Source: CAVPEW01 sp963703565
Lineage (GTDB): Bacteria > Actinomycetota > Acidimicrobiia > Acidimicrobiales > VFJN01
NCBI GenBank assembly: GCA_963703565.1
Contig: CAVPEW010000068.1
Location: 149,790-213,789, forward strand
Direction of reading: 5' to 3'
Length of the DNA: 64,000 bases
Positions 8,101 to 21,638 of this stretch are shown one piece after another. The notes beneath the pieces were generated by a model, which worked only from the letters and a program-made list of their open reading frames with translations, ran no database searches and was not told the origin of the DNA. Each line of letters opens with the position of its first letter. The stretch's first letter is position 1. The translations under genes were made by a program, and so were the position numbers.

Positions 8101-9083
8101 GCGGGAGCGATCACAACCCGGCGGTTGGGCTCCTCGCCCTCCGACCACGTGGTGAACCCGTCGATCTCGTTGACCACGTCGTGGACGACCTTCCGGTCGG
8201 GAGGCGCCATGGGCTCCAAGGCGGTTGCCGCAGAGCTCGCCCGAACCTGCTCGACCACTTCGAGGGTGAAACGCTCGAGCGCCTCGCGTCGGCGCTGGCG
8301 ATAGCCGGCTATGTCCAGCCGGAGCCGGGCATGCGTCTCGGCAGGCCGCTGGCGCTGCAGGACGCTGCGCCCAAGCTCCTGGATCGCCTGGAGGGTCTGG
8401 CCCTTGGGGCCGACCAGCAGCCCGAGGTCACCGCCTTGGACCGCCACCTCGATCGTCTCCTCGTCGGGGTGCTCCACGGCGATGGTGGCCTCGACGTCGA
8501 AAGCGTCAAGCAGGTCCTCGAGGAAGGTCCTGACCGTAGTGGTCTGACCTTCGAGATCGATCGGGGTCATCGTGTCCTCCGTTGTGGACCGGGCTGCCCC
8601 GGTTGATCCAGGCGATAGAGCTGCGCCGGCGGCCCGGCCTGACGACTCGGTCGCGCCATGTATGGTGGTGGCGTCGATGCTTGCCCCATCGCCAGCGGGG
8701 CGCGCGGGTGCCGATGCCTTCCGGCGCGGCCGGACCGAGCGCCCAGAGGCCTCCGGGTCCTGCCCTGACGCCGATCCCGCGCTCGAAGGCACCTTTCGAG
8801 CCTGGGGGGAGGCCGGTGCAGCGGTGCCGGCCTCCGAGCGTGGGGCCCGACCATCCCGGCCGCTGCCCCCCTTGCGACGATCGCGACGATCGACCTTCGG
8901 GCGGGCCGGAACCGGTCTGACCCTTGCCCGAACCCTGGCTTCGCCTCGCAGGCGGCCGAACAACCCGGTGCGCGGCTGCCCGATGACCTCGAACTCGGCG
9001 TCGACCTCGTCGACTCCCAGTTGCTCGAGGGCTCGTTCCTTGGCGTCCTCGACCGTCGCGCCCATCGTCTCGACCCACTCCAT
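8097..9083 (-). CDS. jag: Jag/KhpB RNA-binding protein
   Basis: A 328-residue protein with three parts: the Jag N-terminal domain (GATVEDAKERALEQLGV... EVIGQPRTGLFGRL), a long basic Pro/Ser/Ala-rich linker (about residues 60-165), then a KH domain (GLLVGPKGQTLQAIQ) and an R3H domain (RREALERFTLEVVEQVRAS ... GEEPNRRVVIAPA). It binds RNA in the cytosol and is encoded with yidC throughout bacteria. The linker is longer than in Firmicutes homologues. Its ATG overlaps the yidC stop (TGATG). Confidence 0.92.
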   Translation of the reverse strand: MEWVETMGATVEDAKERALEQLGVDEVDAEFEVIGQPRTGLFGRLRGEARVRARVRPVPARPKVDRRDRRKGGSGRDGRAPRSEAGTAAPASPQARKVPSSAGSASGQDPEASGRSVRPRRKASAPARPAGDGASIDATTIHGATESSGRAAGAALSPGSTGAARSTTEDTMTPIDLEGQTTTVRTFLEDLLDAFDVEATIAVEHPDEETIEVAVQGGDLGLLVGPKGQTLQAIQELGRSVLQRQRPAETHARLRLDIAGYRQRRREALERFTLEVVEQVRASSAATALEPMAPPDRKVVHDVVNEIDGFTTWSEGEEPNRRVVIAPA

Positions 9084-10129
9084 CAGCGCCGGCGTCGCTT
9101 CTTCTTGGATCGGTTCTGTCCACCGGCGGTGCGGGTCGTGGCGGCTGGTGCGGAGCGCGTCGTGCCGCTCGTCGCCCCACCGGCAGACGAGGAACCCGGC
9201 GACGAGCCACGACGCGCTCTGGCCCCACCATCCCCGGGCGCGGCGTCGGCCGGTGTGGCGTCGCCGGCACCGCCGGCGCGGGCTCTCGCGGCTTTGGTCA
9301 GCCTGGGGAGGGCTTCCGATCGCTGACCCATCTCCTTCTGAAGCCGGCGTGCTTCGGCGGTTGCCGCCTGCGCTTGGACCCCGAGCGCGCTCTCCCCCCG
9401 GTAGAGGCTGCGAGTGATGTAGGCCTGCACACCGATGCGGAACAGGTTCGACACCACGAAGTACACGACGATCGCCGAGGGCGCCACGAAGGAGATGAAG
9501 ACGAACATGACCGGGAAGAGCCGCATGATCATCTTCTGCTGGGGTGGGATCTCGGCGTTCTGGTTGCGCGACTGGATCTGACGTTGCTGGAAGTAGGAGG
9601 TCACGGCCACCACGGCGACCAGCACCACGTGGGGGAAACCGGTGCCGAAGCCGTCGGAGAGCGCCTTGCTGGCGCTCTCCGACAAGTCGATGCCGAACGC
9701 CATCATCTCGGTCGTCTTGTGCAGCGCTTCGGACAGGGCGCTCGAGTCGCTGAGGTACTTGGGAACGAAGTGGCCGTCAGGCCCTCGTTCGGTCAAGCCC
9801 CTGATGACCCGGTACAGCACGATGAAGATCGGCGCCTGCAAGAGCATCGGCAGGCACCCGCCGAGCGGGTTCAGGTTGTTGGCCTTGTAGAACGCCATCA
9901 GCTCCTCGTTGAGCTTCTGGCGATCGTCCTTGTACTTCAGTTGCAGCCGCCGCATCTCGGGCTGCAGCAACTGCATCTTGACCATGCTGCGCGTGCCCTT
10001 GAGCGTGAACGGCGTCGTGAGCACCATGATCCCGACGGTGAGCAGCGCGATCGCCACGGCGTAGTTGGGGACCAGGTCGTAGAGCCCGCTGAGCGCCCCG
10101 GCGATGCCCTCGAACAGCCAGTCGAACAT
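9083..10129 (-). CDS. yidC: Membrane protein insertase YidC
   Basis: YidC inserts proteins into the inner membrane, alone or with Sec. This 348-residue protein has the Oxa1 core: a first helix (YAVAIALLTVGIMVLTTPFTL), the charged coiled hairpin (MVKMQLLQPEMRRLQLKYKDD), the helix with the NLNPLGGCLPMLLQAPIF motif, and later helices around HVVLVAVVAVTSYF and MFVFISFVAPSAIVVYFVV. A very basic tail ends in SKKKRRRR and may bind ribosomes. The large periplasmic P1 domain of proteobacterial YidC is absent, as expected here. Its start overlaps the yidD stop. Confidence 0.95.
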   Translation of the reverse strand: MFDWLFEGIAGALSGLYDLVPNYAVAIALLTVGIMVLTTPFTLKGTRSMVKMQLLQPEMRRLQLKYKDDRQKLNEELMAFYKANNLNPLGGCLPMLLQAPIFIVLYRVIRGLTERGPDGHFVPKYLSDSSALSEALHKTTEMMAFGIDLSESASKALSDGFGTGFPHVVLVAVVAVTSYFQQRQIQSRNQNAEIPPQQKMIMRLFPVMFVFISFVAPSAIVVYFVVSNLFRIGVQAYITRSLYRGESALGVQAQAATAEARRLQKEMGQRSEALPRLTKAARARAGGAGDATPADAAPGDGGARARRGSSPGSSSAGGATSGTTRSAPAATTRTAGGQNRSKKKRRRR

Positions 10130-10413
10130 CAGTTCGCCTTTCGGTCAGTGCGGGAAGCAGTGGACGGGGGAACCGGATCCCACCCGACGCCGCCGCGCGG
10201 TCGGCACCGCGCCAGGCGACGCAGGGCCAGCCAGGTACCCCGTCGCGCGCCATGGACCTCGATCGCCTCGGCGGCGTACGCCGAGCAACTCGGCTCGAAT
10301 CGGCACGGCGAGGGCCGCCCGGCACGCGCCGCCTGGTAGAGGTGGACCAGCCGACCCAGCGTCCGGGCGACCAGACCGGCTCGGGGCGCCGAGACCGCGG
10401 CGAAGCTCGTCAC
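10129..10413 (-). CDS. yidD: Membrane protein insertion efficiency factor YidD
   Basis: A 94-residue protein with the YidD signature: an amphipathic helix (LVARTLGRLVHLYQAARAG), the Cys-containing core CRFEPSCSAYAAEAIEVHG, and the CRPRGGVGWDPVP end. The GTG at 10413 overlaps the rnpA stop (GTGA), giving the usual start and coupling. It assists YidC-dependent insertion at the membrane. Confidence 0.93.
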   Translation of the reverse strand: MTSFAAVSAPRAGLVARTLGRLVHLYQAARAGRPSPCRFEPSCSAYAAEAIEVHGARRGTWLALRRLARCRPRGGVGWDPVPPSTASRTDRKAN

Positions 10414-10823
10414 CGCGACAAGCCCGCGCTGCGCCGGTGGGCCCGCGCCGTGGTGTCCGCGACCAGTTCGACCAGGTCGGGCCAGGCCAAAGTCGCCAAC
10501 TCGGCTCCACCGCCGACCAGGTACAGACCCCCAGCCAGGCGCTCCTCGTCGACCAGCAGCCGGCACGCGGCTCGCAGGCGACGCCGGATCCGGTTGCGCT
10601 CGACGGCCCCTCCGGCCCGCCGACCGACGCTGAAACCCACCTCGGCGGGACGACCCGGGCCCGCCGCGCAGGCTGTGACCACCAACGGGCCGCCACGCGC
10701 CCGGCACCCGTGTCGACCCAGGCGGGCGAAGCGCTCACGACCGCGCAGGCGCCAGAGAGCGACAGGGGGAGCGGTGCCCGTGACCACCCCGCGGCGCGGA
10801 CCGACCCGGTCCGCCGTGGCCAT
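10410..10823 (-). CDS. rnpA: Ribonuclease P protein component
   Basis: RnpA helps RNase P RNA trim tRNA 5' ends. The diagnostic basic RNR motif is present (RNRIRRRLRAACR), preceded by the EVGFSVGRRAGGAV strand. At 137 residues the length is normal. It lies 2 bp downstream of rpmH and overlaps yidD by four bases. Confidence 0.93.
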   Translation of the reverse strand: MATADRVGPRRGVVTGTAPPVALWRLRGRERFARLGRHGCRARGGPLVVTACAAGPGRPAEVGFSVGRRAGGAVERNRIRRRLRAACRLLVDEERLAGGLYLVGGGAELATLAWPDLVELVADTTARAHRRSAGLSR

Positions 10824-10825
10824 CG

Positions 10826-10960
10826 TCAGGCCGAGAGCCGCTTGCGGCCCTTGGCGCGCCGCGAGCGCACGATGGCCCTACCGGCCCGATCTGCCATTCG
10901 GTGGCGGAAGCCGTGCCGCTTGGCCCGGCGGCGGTTGTTGGGCTGGAACGTACGCTTCAC
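10826..10960 (-). CDS. rpmH: 50S ribosomal protein L34
   Basis: The 44-residue L34 is unmistakable: KRTFQPNNRRRAKRHGFRHR near the start and a basic tail (SRRAKGRKRLSA). The GTG at 10960 with AGGAGG just before it defines the start; the open frame upstream to 11077 is spurious. It is the first gene of the minus-strand rpmH-rnpA-yidD-yidC-jag-rsmG cluster. Confidence 0.96.
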   Translation of the reverse strand: MKRTFQPNNRRRAKRHGFRHRMADRAGRAIVRSRRAKGRKRLSA

Positions 10961-11437
10961 GGGTCCTCCTGGTTCCCCCCGCCGGACTGGGCGCGTCGGG
11001 GGGCGGGCGTCCCGGGGCCAGGAGAGCTGAGGGCCTCGGGGCGAGATCGATGGCACGGCCAAGTCGCGCGCCGACACGGACCGCGCCAGGAAGCCGCCGG
11101 GAAAAACTAGAGGGCGACGAGCAGGCCCGGCAACCCGGGACGGTCGACGAGGTGGATGGCACCTAGCACACAGGCGTCACAGTCGGGCGGACCTCGCGGG
11201 CCCACGACCAGCATCGATGCACATCGCTGACGGGCCGAGCCGGCGAACCCTTGCCGTGCCCGACACCGGCAGTGCTACGGTCTCCCGGCCGCCACGGCGC
11301 GGGCGCTGGCCTTCTCGAGCCGGCCGTGCGCGGGTCCAGTGAACGTGGGAGCCCGCTCGCAGAGCGGAGGTTCGCTCCGTTTTCCACAGGTGTGGACGTC
11401 TTTGTGGACGTCGGTCGAACGAGGAGGCCAGCCCAGG
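10961..11437. other. rpmH-dnaA intergenic region
   Basis: This 477-bp divergent region must hold the promoters of the rpmH cluster and of dnaA. Three DnaA-box-like 9-mers lie at its dnaA end (11380-11411). No gene is apparent. Confidence 0.6.
11380..11411. promoter_or_regulatory. Cluster of three DnaA boxes upstream of dnaA
   Basis: TTTTCCACA (11380-11388), TGTGGACGT (11391-11399) and TGTGGACGT (11403-11411; both reverse complement ACGTCCACA) sit in 32 bp, ending 26 bp before the dnaA start. The spacing and position fit dnaA autoregulation or one flank of the origin. Confidence 0.65.
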
Positions 11438-12778
<1,341 letters not shown>

Positions 12779-13010
12779 TCACGCCGGGGGTGTGGATCGA
12801 CCTGGGGACGAACGGTGTGGGGAGGCGCGGACCCCTCGTCGATCCGCTCTGGTTCCCACCGGATCCCGGTCGGGCTGTGCGAACCTGGGGAGAACCGCTG
12901 GGAACCTCGACGGGGTTGACCTGGGAGGATCTCGTCCTGTCCACAATCCACAGCCCCTACCACCACTCCTGCTCGGATACGAGAAGAGTCGCGGTAGAAA
13001 GCGAGTGCCC
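12779..13010. other. oriC: Candidate replication origin (dnaA-dnaN gap)
   Basis: The 232-bp gap between dnaA and dnaN contains four DnaA-box-like 9-mers: TGTGGATCG (12791-12799), TGTGGGGAG (12816-12824), CTGTCCACA (12937-12945) and CAATCCACA (12944-12952). This is the commonest oriC position in actinobacteria. There is no strongly AT-rich stretch, and the boxes are fewer than in streptomycetes, so the assignment is tentative. Confidence 0.55.
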
Positions 13011-14105
13011 GTGAAGTTCCGATGCGAGCGTGACCAACTGGTGGAGGCCCTCGCCACCGCGGGGCGAGCGGCCACAGGCCGAGGGGGGTCGTTGCCTGTC
13101 CTGACGGGCGTGCGGGTGTCCCTCGACGGTGACCACCTGCGCCTCACCGGCACCGACCTCGAGCTGACCATCTCGACGGATCTCGAAGTCGCTGGTTCGG
13201 CCGATGGAGCGGTCGTGCTCCCCGCCCGGCTGGCTTCCGAGATCGTGCGGTCGCTCCCCCCGGGAGCGGTGGAGATCTCCGTGGCCGACGAGGAGGCGAG
13301 GATCGCCGCGGGACGCAGCGAGTTCACGCTTCGCCTGTTGCCCGCAGACGAGTTCCCCCGGGTGCCGGAGCCGGGTGGTGAGCCCGTCACCCTGCCCACC
13401 GCCGAGCTCGCCGGTGCCCTGGCCCAGGTGGTGCCGGCCGCGTCGCGCGACGACGCCCGGCCGATCCTGACCGGTGTGCTGCTCGCCGCGGAGCACGACG
13501 GGCTGCGCCTGGTCGCCACCGACAGCTTCCGCCTGGCCGTGCGCGACCTGGCAGGCGCCACGGTGCTCGGCGAGGGTCAGTCGGTGCTGGTGCCGTCGCG
13601 GGCTCTGGGAGAGCTGGCCAGGGTGCTGGGCTCGTCGCAAACGGTGCAGGTGCGCTTCGGTGAGCGAGATGCCGGCTTCGAGGTCGGCTCCGTTCGCCTG
13701 ACGACCTCGCTGATCGAAGGCGAGTTCCCCAACTATCGGAGCCTCATCCCCCAGACTCAGGCCAACCGCCTGACCGTTGGGCGCGAGGCCCTGCTCGAAG
13801 CGGTGCGTCGCGTCCGCCTCCTGGCCCGTGAGGCGACTCCGGTCCGCCTCGCCATGTCCAGCGACGGCCTCGACCTGGTGGCGATCACCCAGGATGTCGG
13901 CCAGGCGCACGAGAGCCTCGACGCCAAGTTCGAGGGAGTCGAGCTCACCGTGGCGTTCAACCCCGAGTTCCTGCTCCAGGGCGTCGAGGTGGCTCCCGGC
14001 GACGAGGTCACCGTCGAGACCGTCGACGCGCTCAAGCCGGCGATCGTTCGCAGCCCCGAGCACGCCGAGTTCCTCTACCTGCTCATGCCGGTCCGGGTCT
14101 CCTGA
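13011..14105 (+). CDS. dnaN: DNA polymerase III beta subunit (sliding clamp)
   Basis: A 364-residue clamp with three repeated domains, starting KFRCERDQLVEALATAGRA, with LPVLTGVRV and, in the second domain, RPILTGVLL at the matching positions, and ending LLMPVRVS as usual for DnaN. It tethers polymerase III to DNA. The GTG at 13011 is favoured; another GTG two codons earlier is possible. The stop overlaps the likely recF start. Confidence 0.96.
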   Translation: MKFRCERDQLVEALATAGRAATGRGGSLPVLTGVRVSLDGDHLRLTGTDLELTISTDLEVAGSADGAVVLPARLASEIVRSLPPGAVEISVADEEARIAAGRSEFTLRLLPADEFPRVPEPGGEPVTLPTAELAGALAQVVPAASRDDARPILTGVLLAAEHDGLRLVATDSFRLAVRDLAGATVLGEGQSVLVPSRALGELARVLGSSQTVQVRFGERDAGFEVGSVRLTTSLIEGEFPNYRSLIPQTQANRLTVGREALLEAVRRVRLLAREATPVRLAMSSDGLDLVAITQDVGQAHESLDAKFEGVELTVAFNPEFLLQGVEVAPGDEVTVETVDALKPAIVRSPEHAEFLYLLMPVRVS

Positions 14106-15233
14106 GCCTTTCGCGCGTCTGGTTGCGGGACTTCCGCTCCTACGAGGCCGCCGAGATCGAGCTCAGCCAGGGGCTGACCGTGCTTATCGGCGACAACGGG
14201 CAGGGCAAGACGAACCTGCTCGAGGCGCTCGGATGGCTCGCCACGATGTCGTCCTTCCGGGGAGCGCCGGCCGATGCGCTCGTGCGGGTCGGTGTCGATC
14301 GAGCTGTGGTGCGAGCCGAGGGGTCCTCCGCGGGACGACCGCTGTTGGTCGAGGCCGAGATCGTGCCCGGGGGGCGACACCGGGTGCAGGTCAACCGCCA
14401 GCCGCTGCGTCGGGCCCGGGACCTGCTGGGGACCCTGCGTGTGACGGTGTTCGCCCCCGACGACCTGGAGCTGGTCAAGGGCGGTCCCGCTGAGCGCCGC
14501 CGCTTCCTCGACGACGCCCTTGTCGCCCTGCGCCCTCACCACGATGCCCTGCGCGCCGAGGTTGACCGGATCCTGCGGCAGCGCAACGCCCTGCTCAAGC
14601 AGGTGACGTCGGGTCGAGGGGGAGACCGGGCCTCGATCGAGTCCACCCTGGATGTCTGGGATGCCCGCCTGACCGAGGCCGGTACGGCACTGGTGACGGC
14701 GAGGCTGGAGCTGCTCGAGCGCATCGCCGGGCGGCTCGACGACCTGTACGGCGAGCTCAGCAGCGATCCGACCGCCAAGGCCGCGGCCCCTGTCGGTCCC
14801 GGATCCCGCCGGTGGGTGCAGGCCCGCTACGTGCCGGCCCAGGGATCCGTCGCCCTCCGCGACGCTCTCGCCGCCGCGCGCCCCGATGACCTGCGCCGGG
14901 GGGTGACCACTGTCGGCCCGCACCGCGACGACCTGGAGCTGCGGATAGGCGCCTTGGCGGCGCGAACCCACGCCTCCCAGGGCGAGCAGCGCTCGCTCGC
15001 CCTCGCCCTGCGCCTGGCCACCCACCAAGTGGTGGCCGAGGCCGCCGACGAGCCACCGGTGTTGCTCTTGGACGACGTGTTCTCCGAGCCTCGACGGGGC
15101 CCGGTCGGCGGCGCTGCTCGCGCACCTCCCGCAGACGCAGACCGTGGTCACCAGCGCAGCGGAGCTGCCCGCGGGCACGGTGCCGGACATGGTCTGGCGG
15201 GTCCACGCGGCGAGGTTGGAGCGTGTCGGGTGA
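14102..15233 (+). CDS. recF: DNA replication and repair protein RecF (frameshifted)
   Basis: RecF is an SMC-like ATPase acting with RecO and RecR at gaps. The N-terminus (SRVWLRDFRSY), Walker A (GDNGQGKTNLLEAL), the signature region (ASQGEQRSLALALRLA) and Walker B (PVLLLDDVFSE) are present. Right after Walker B the frame is lost: an extra C near 15089 turns the expected ELD into a different frame, while the correct C-terminus (LLAHLPQTQTVVTS... ARLERVG) is readable in another frame and stops at 15233. The corrected protein is about 376 residues, normal for RecF. No ATG fits the N-terminus; CTG at 14102, overlapping the dnaN stop, or TTG at 14123 must serve. Confidence 0.9.
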
Positions 15234-15676
15234 GCACGGTCGTCGCCTGGGCCAAGGCCCGGTGGCAGGCTGGGCGCATGGCACCAGTGCGACCCCTGCC
15301 CGGGGAGGGCCGCGGACCCCGCCGGCTGGTCGAAGGCGTCGACCGGGTCCTGGCCGGGCTCGGCGCCCCTGACACCCGCGGGGTGGCCGAAGTGTTCGAG
15401 CGATGGAACGAGCTCGTCGGAGCGGGCATGGCCGACCGGACCCGGCCCGTTCGCCTCTCCCGGTCGCGCCTGGTCGTGGCAGCCACCGACCCGACCGCGG
15501 CCAGCCACCTCCGCTTCCTCGAGCCCCAGCTGCTCGATCGGCTGGCAGCCCGCCTGGGACCGGGACGGGTGACCGGCGTGGACGTCACGGTCGAGCGTCC
15601 CGGTGCCCGCCGCTCGGCCTCGCGCGAGCCCCGCGGAGACCGCAGCGAGGGCGGGGCAGCGATCCCCGGCTGGTAG
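15230..15676 (+). CDS. DciA-like DUF721 protein
   Basis: A 148-residue protein with the DUF721/DciA core (GVAEVFERWNELVGAGMADRTRPVRLSRSRLVV, then ASHLRFLEPQLLDRLAARLG). DciA-type proteins help load the replicative helicase DnaB. Its place between recF and gyrB is the conserved actinobacterial position (Rv0004-like). The GTG at 15230 overlaps the corrected recF stop (GTGA). A possible -10 element for gyrB (TAGGAT, 15674-15679) overlaps its stop codon. Confidence 0.85.
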   Translation: MSTVVAWAKARWQAGRMAPVRPLPGEGRGPRRLVEGVDRVLAGLGAPDTRGVAEVFERWNELVGAGMADRTRPVRLSRSRLVVAATDPTAASHLRFLEPQLLDRLAARLGPGRVTGVDVTVERPGARRSASREPRGDRSEGGAAIPGW

Positions 15677-15793
15677 GATGACCCCGTTGTGATTCGCGGT
15701 CCGGTCGGGGCGCGGCGGCCCCCACGAGCCCGCCGTCTGTTGCGCCGCTGAGCCCGGGCCGCACCGGATCGGATCGTTCCCGAAAGGCGCGAA

Positions 15794-17746
15794 GTGGCGC
15801 AGACGAATGGTTCCTACGGGGCCAAGGACATGCAGGTCCTCGAGGGCCTCGAACCGGTCCGCAAGCGACCCGGGATGTACATCGGCTCGACCGGGCCCAC
15901 AGGCCTGCATCACTGCGTGTGGGAGGTCGTCGACAACTCTGTGGACGAGGCGATGGCCGGCCACGCCAGCACCATCGAGGTGTGCCTGTTGGCCGACGGT
16001 GCATGCCGGGTGACCGACGACGGCCGCGGCATCCCCACCGACGTGCATCCCCAGCACAAGATCTCCGGGGTCGAGATCGCCCTCACCAAGCTCCACGGCG
16101 GCGGCAAGTTCGGCGGTGAGGGCTACAAGGTGTCGGGCGGTCTGCACGGCGTGGGCGTCTCGGTGGTCAACGCGTTGTCGCGCCGGTTGGTGGTCGAGGT
16201 CGACCGCAACGGCGAGCGCCATGTGATGGAGTTCGCCGAGGGGGGCAACCCGACCGGGCCGCTGCGAGTGACGGGTGCGTCCCCGGCGGCGCGGGGCGGC
16301 AACGGCTCGGGCGCGCTGCGCACAGGCACCACCGTCACGTTCTGGCCGGATCCGACGATCTTCGAGACCGTCGAGTTCTCCGCCCGTACGATCCTCGAGC
16401 GCCTCCAGATGATGGCGTTCCTCAACCGTGACCTCGAGATCCGCTTCCGCGACGAGCGTCCGGAGCGGGACCGGTCGACGACCACCTTCCGCTACGCGGG
16501 CGGCATCGTCGACTTCGTGCGCCATCTGAACAAGACCAAGGAGGCCCTGTTCAGCAGGGTCGGCTACTACTCCGGGGCCGATGAGGGGTCCGAGGTCGAG
16601 GTCGCCTTCCAGTGGAACACGGGCTTCAACGCCGACGGCATACACAGCTTCGCCAACGGGATCTCGACCGTGGAGGGCGGCACACACGAGGAGGGGTTCA
16701 AGGCGGCGCTCACCTCAGCGGTCAACAAGTACGCGTTCGCCAAGAACCTTCTCAAGAAGGACAAGGACCCCAACCTCGGTGGGGAGGACGTGCGCGAAGG
16801 CATCACCGCCATCGTCTCGGTGCGCCTCCGTGACCCCCAGTTCGAGGGTCAGACGAAGGCCAAGCTCGGCAACACGGCCACCCGCGGGCTGGTCCTCAAG
16901 GCCACCAACGAGAAGCTGGGGGACTGGCTCGAGGAGCACCCCACAGAGGCCAACAAGATCGTGCGCAAGGCGATCGCCGCGTCCCAGGCGCGGGCCGCGG
17001 CGAAGAAGGCCCGTGACGTCATCCGGTCCAAGACCCTGCTCGACGGGGCGGGCATGCCCGACAAGCTCAAGGACTGCTCGGCCAAGGACCGCGGCGAGCG
17101 CGAGCTGTTCATCGTGGAGGGGGACTCGGCCGGGGGCTCGGCGGTGACCGCGCGATCCGCGCACGCAGGCGATCCTGCCCATCCGGGGCAAGATCCTCAA
17201 CGTCGAGCGGGCCCGCCTCGACAAGATGCTGCGCAACCAGGAGGTCCAGGCTCTGATCTCCGCCATCGGCGCGGGTGTCGGCGAGGAATTCGACGTCGCC
17301 AAGCGCCGCTACGACAAGGTCTGCATCCTGGCCGACGCCGACGTGGACGGCAGCCACATACGCACGCTGCTGCTCACGTTCTTCTTCCGTCAGATGAAGG
17401 CGCTCGTCGAGCACGGCCACGTGTACATCTGCCAGCCGCCGCTCTACTCGACGGAGGTGGCCAAGGCCAAGGTGTACCTCAAGGACGACCATGCCCGGGC
17501 TGCCTTCCTTGCCGAGCACCCCGGCCACAAGAAGGACTTCGCCCGCCTCAAGGGGCTGGGTGAGATGGACGCCGAAGAGCTGCGGGTCACGACCATGGAA
17601 CCCGACCTGAGGACGCTGCTACAGGTCACGGTCGAGGAGGCAGCCATCGCCGACCAGGTGCTGTCGATCCTGATGGGTGACGACGTGGAGCTGCGCAAGC
17701 ACTTCATCGTGACCAACGCCAAGGACGTCAGGTTCGTGGACATCTG

Positions 17747-17747
<1 letters not shown>
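15794..17747 (+). CDS. gyrB: DNA gyrase subunit B (frameshifted)
   Basis: GyrB supplies the ATPase and Toprim half of DNA gyrase. The GHKL ATPase is clear (VRKRPGMYIGST, EVVDNSVDEA, DDGRGIP, GGLHGVGVSVVNALS), followed by the transducer and the Toprim motif FIVEGDSAGGSA. At about 17150 the frame breaks inside the GSAVTARDPR segment. A second frame supplies QAILPIRGKILNVERA, ADADVDGSHIRTLL and the normal end DVRFVDI at 17747. Two missing bases in a GC run (or one extra) restore a 651-residue protein. As gyrB is essential, a sequence error is far likelier than a real mutation. Its stop overlaps gyrA (TGATG). Confidence 0.95.
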
Positions 17748-20185
<2,438 letters not shown>

Positions 20186-20269
20186 GCCTGGATCGACTGC
20201 CGGAGGCGTCCTAGCCTGGGCAGGCTCGGTCGCTGCGGCGCCTTCCAGACCCCGATCAGGGAGGCCGGC

Positions 20270-20668
20270 ATGCCCCGGCTCGAGTTCATGCTCCGGCTGA
20301 GCCGGATCGAGCACGCCCCGAGCGGGCCGGGATCGTCGGGCGTGCTCGACCCCCGCTGCGCAGGCCGGCGTCTGGGCAGTGCCCGGGGGCAGGCCGCGCC
20401 CCTGGTGGCCGCGCTGGTGGCGCTGGCAGTGGCCGTGGCGCTGGCCCTGGGCCCGCTCCTCGATGCCGTCAGGGCCCGTGGCGAGGCACGAACAGCGGCC
20501 GACATGGCGGCGTTGGCCGGCGCGGCGGAAGGCCCGGAGGCGGCACGCGAGCTGGCCCGAGCCAACGGCGCGCGCCTCGTGCGGTTCGAGCGTGACGGGC
20601 CCGACGTGGTGGTCGTCGTCGAGGTCGAACGGGCCCGGGCGCAGGCACGGGCCCGGCGCGTCGGCTGA
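20270..20668 (+). CDS. TadE-like secreted/pseudopilin-type small protein
   Basis: The 132-residue protein has a long hydrophobic helix preceded by RGQAAP (RGQAAPLVAALVALAVAVAL) and a following RGEARTAADMAALAGAA segment. This is the layout of Rv3654c-type proteins of the helicase/secretion neighbourhood TadE-like family. Such proteins are exported and associated with Tad-type pili. No other tad gene is near, so this may be a stand-alone member. The assignment rests on the RGQA-helix-AADxAALAGA pattern only. Confidence 0.6.
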   Translation: MPRLEFMLRLSRIEHAPSGPGSSGVLDPRCAGRRLGSARGQAAPLVAALVALAVAVALALGPLLDAVRARGEARTAADMAALAGAAEGPEAARELARANGARLVRFERDGPDVVVVVEVERARAQARARRVG

Positions 20669-20712
20669 CACGGCGAGGAAGTGGGGACGGCCGACGTCGC
20701 TAGTCTCGGCCG

Positions 20713-21369
20713 GTGCCGCTGGGTCCCACCGACGACTCGGCGGGCGCGGTGTCGGCCCGTTCCGAGCTCAGCAACCAGCCGTCGGGTGGCGCCGGGGAGA
20801 GCCGGCCCGTTTCGCCCCGGGGGCACTCGCGGCGCCGAGCCACGACGGGCCGCCCGTCGCAGGTCGACGCCGTGCAGGTTCGCACCGTGCACCACGTCGA
20901 GGTGCGCGACGTGGTGCGGCTGGGCTTCTCGGCCAGCGTGGTGGCGGTGGCGGTGGCCCTCGTCGCAGCAGCGGCGTTGTGGATCGCAGCCGCCGCGTCA
21001 GGCACCGTCGACGACGTCGAGAGCTTCGTCACGGACCTGGGCTTCGGCGACTGCGAGGTGCTGCCCGGCTCGTCGGGCACCGCAGGGTCCGACGGGGTCG
21101 ACGAGGCGCCCACGGCCCTGGACGTGGGGGACGGCGACTGCCCGGCCGGTCAGCGCCTCGTGGGCGGGTTCGAGTTGCGCCCCGCACCAGTGGCGCTCAC
21201 GCTGCTCGTCGGGGGGGCTGTCGTCGTGGCGCTCGGCACGGCCGCGGCAGCCCTGGCAGCGCTTGTGGGCAACACCTTGGCAGAGCTCGTGGGGGGTGTG
21301 CGCGTGACGGTCTCGGGCCGAGCGGGAGACCGGCCACCGCGCTCGCCGGGGTCGGAGCCGGCCGACTAG
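20713..21369 (+). CDS. DUF3566 transmembrane protein
   Basis: A 218-residue protein. A disordered N-terminus of about 60 residues leads to a DUF3566 domain with two membrane helices (VVAVAVALVAAAALWIAAAASG and LTLLVGGAVVVALGTAAAALAAL), the VDDVESFVTDLGF segment, and the conserved end NTLAELVGGVRVTV. In actinobacteria this gene follows gyrA and precedes tRNA-Ile, as here. Function unknown; a link to cell-division or envelope functions is suggested for mycobacterial relatives. Confidence 0.88.
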   Translation: MPLGPTDDSAGAVSARSELSNQPSGGAGESRPVSPRGHSRRRATTGRPSQVDAVQVRTVHHVEVRDVVRLGFSASVVAVAVALVAAAALWIAAAASGTVDDVESFVTDLGFGDCEVLPGSSGTAGSDGVDEAPTALDVGDGDCPAGQRLVGGFELRPAPVALTLLVGGAVVVALGTAAAALAALVGNTLAELVGGVRVTVSGRAGDRPPRSPGSEPAD

Positions 21370-21383
21370 CGTCGTGCGGCCTC

Positions 21384-21457
<74 letters not shown>

Positions 21458-21500
21458 CGCAAGCTCGCCGGTCCGCGACCGGCCCGACCTGGGAGGACCT

Positions 21501-21638
21501 ATGGCCCTGCTGCGCCGAGCGCTGGTAGCCCTTGGGGCCGCCGGGATCATCGCAGCGGTGCTACGAGTGCGCGGCTGCGGTGGCACCCCGCCCCGCGACG
21601 GCGGGTGGCGGGAGCTGACCGGCCCAGAGCTGCGGTGA
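21501..21638 (+). CDS. DLW-39-like microprotein
   Basis: A 45-residue protein with a strong ribosome site (GGGAGG). It has an N-terminal membrane or amphipathic helix (MALLRRALVALGAAGIIAAV) and a polar end containing DGGWRELTGPELR. Very short proteins of this kind (DLW-39 family) follow tRNA-Ile in many actinobacteria; the DLW motif appears here only loosely. Its stop overlaps the next start (GTGA), so it is translationally coupled to it. Confidence 0.55.
   Translation: MALLRRALVALGAAGIIAAVLRVRGCGGTPPRDGGWRELTGPELR

Noticed and set aside
14075..16687. An 870-codon minus-strand open frame opposite recF, dciA and gyrB
   Set aside because: Shadow of three well-identified genes; no domain, no ribosome site.
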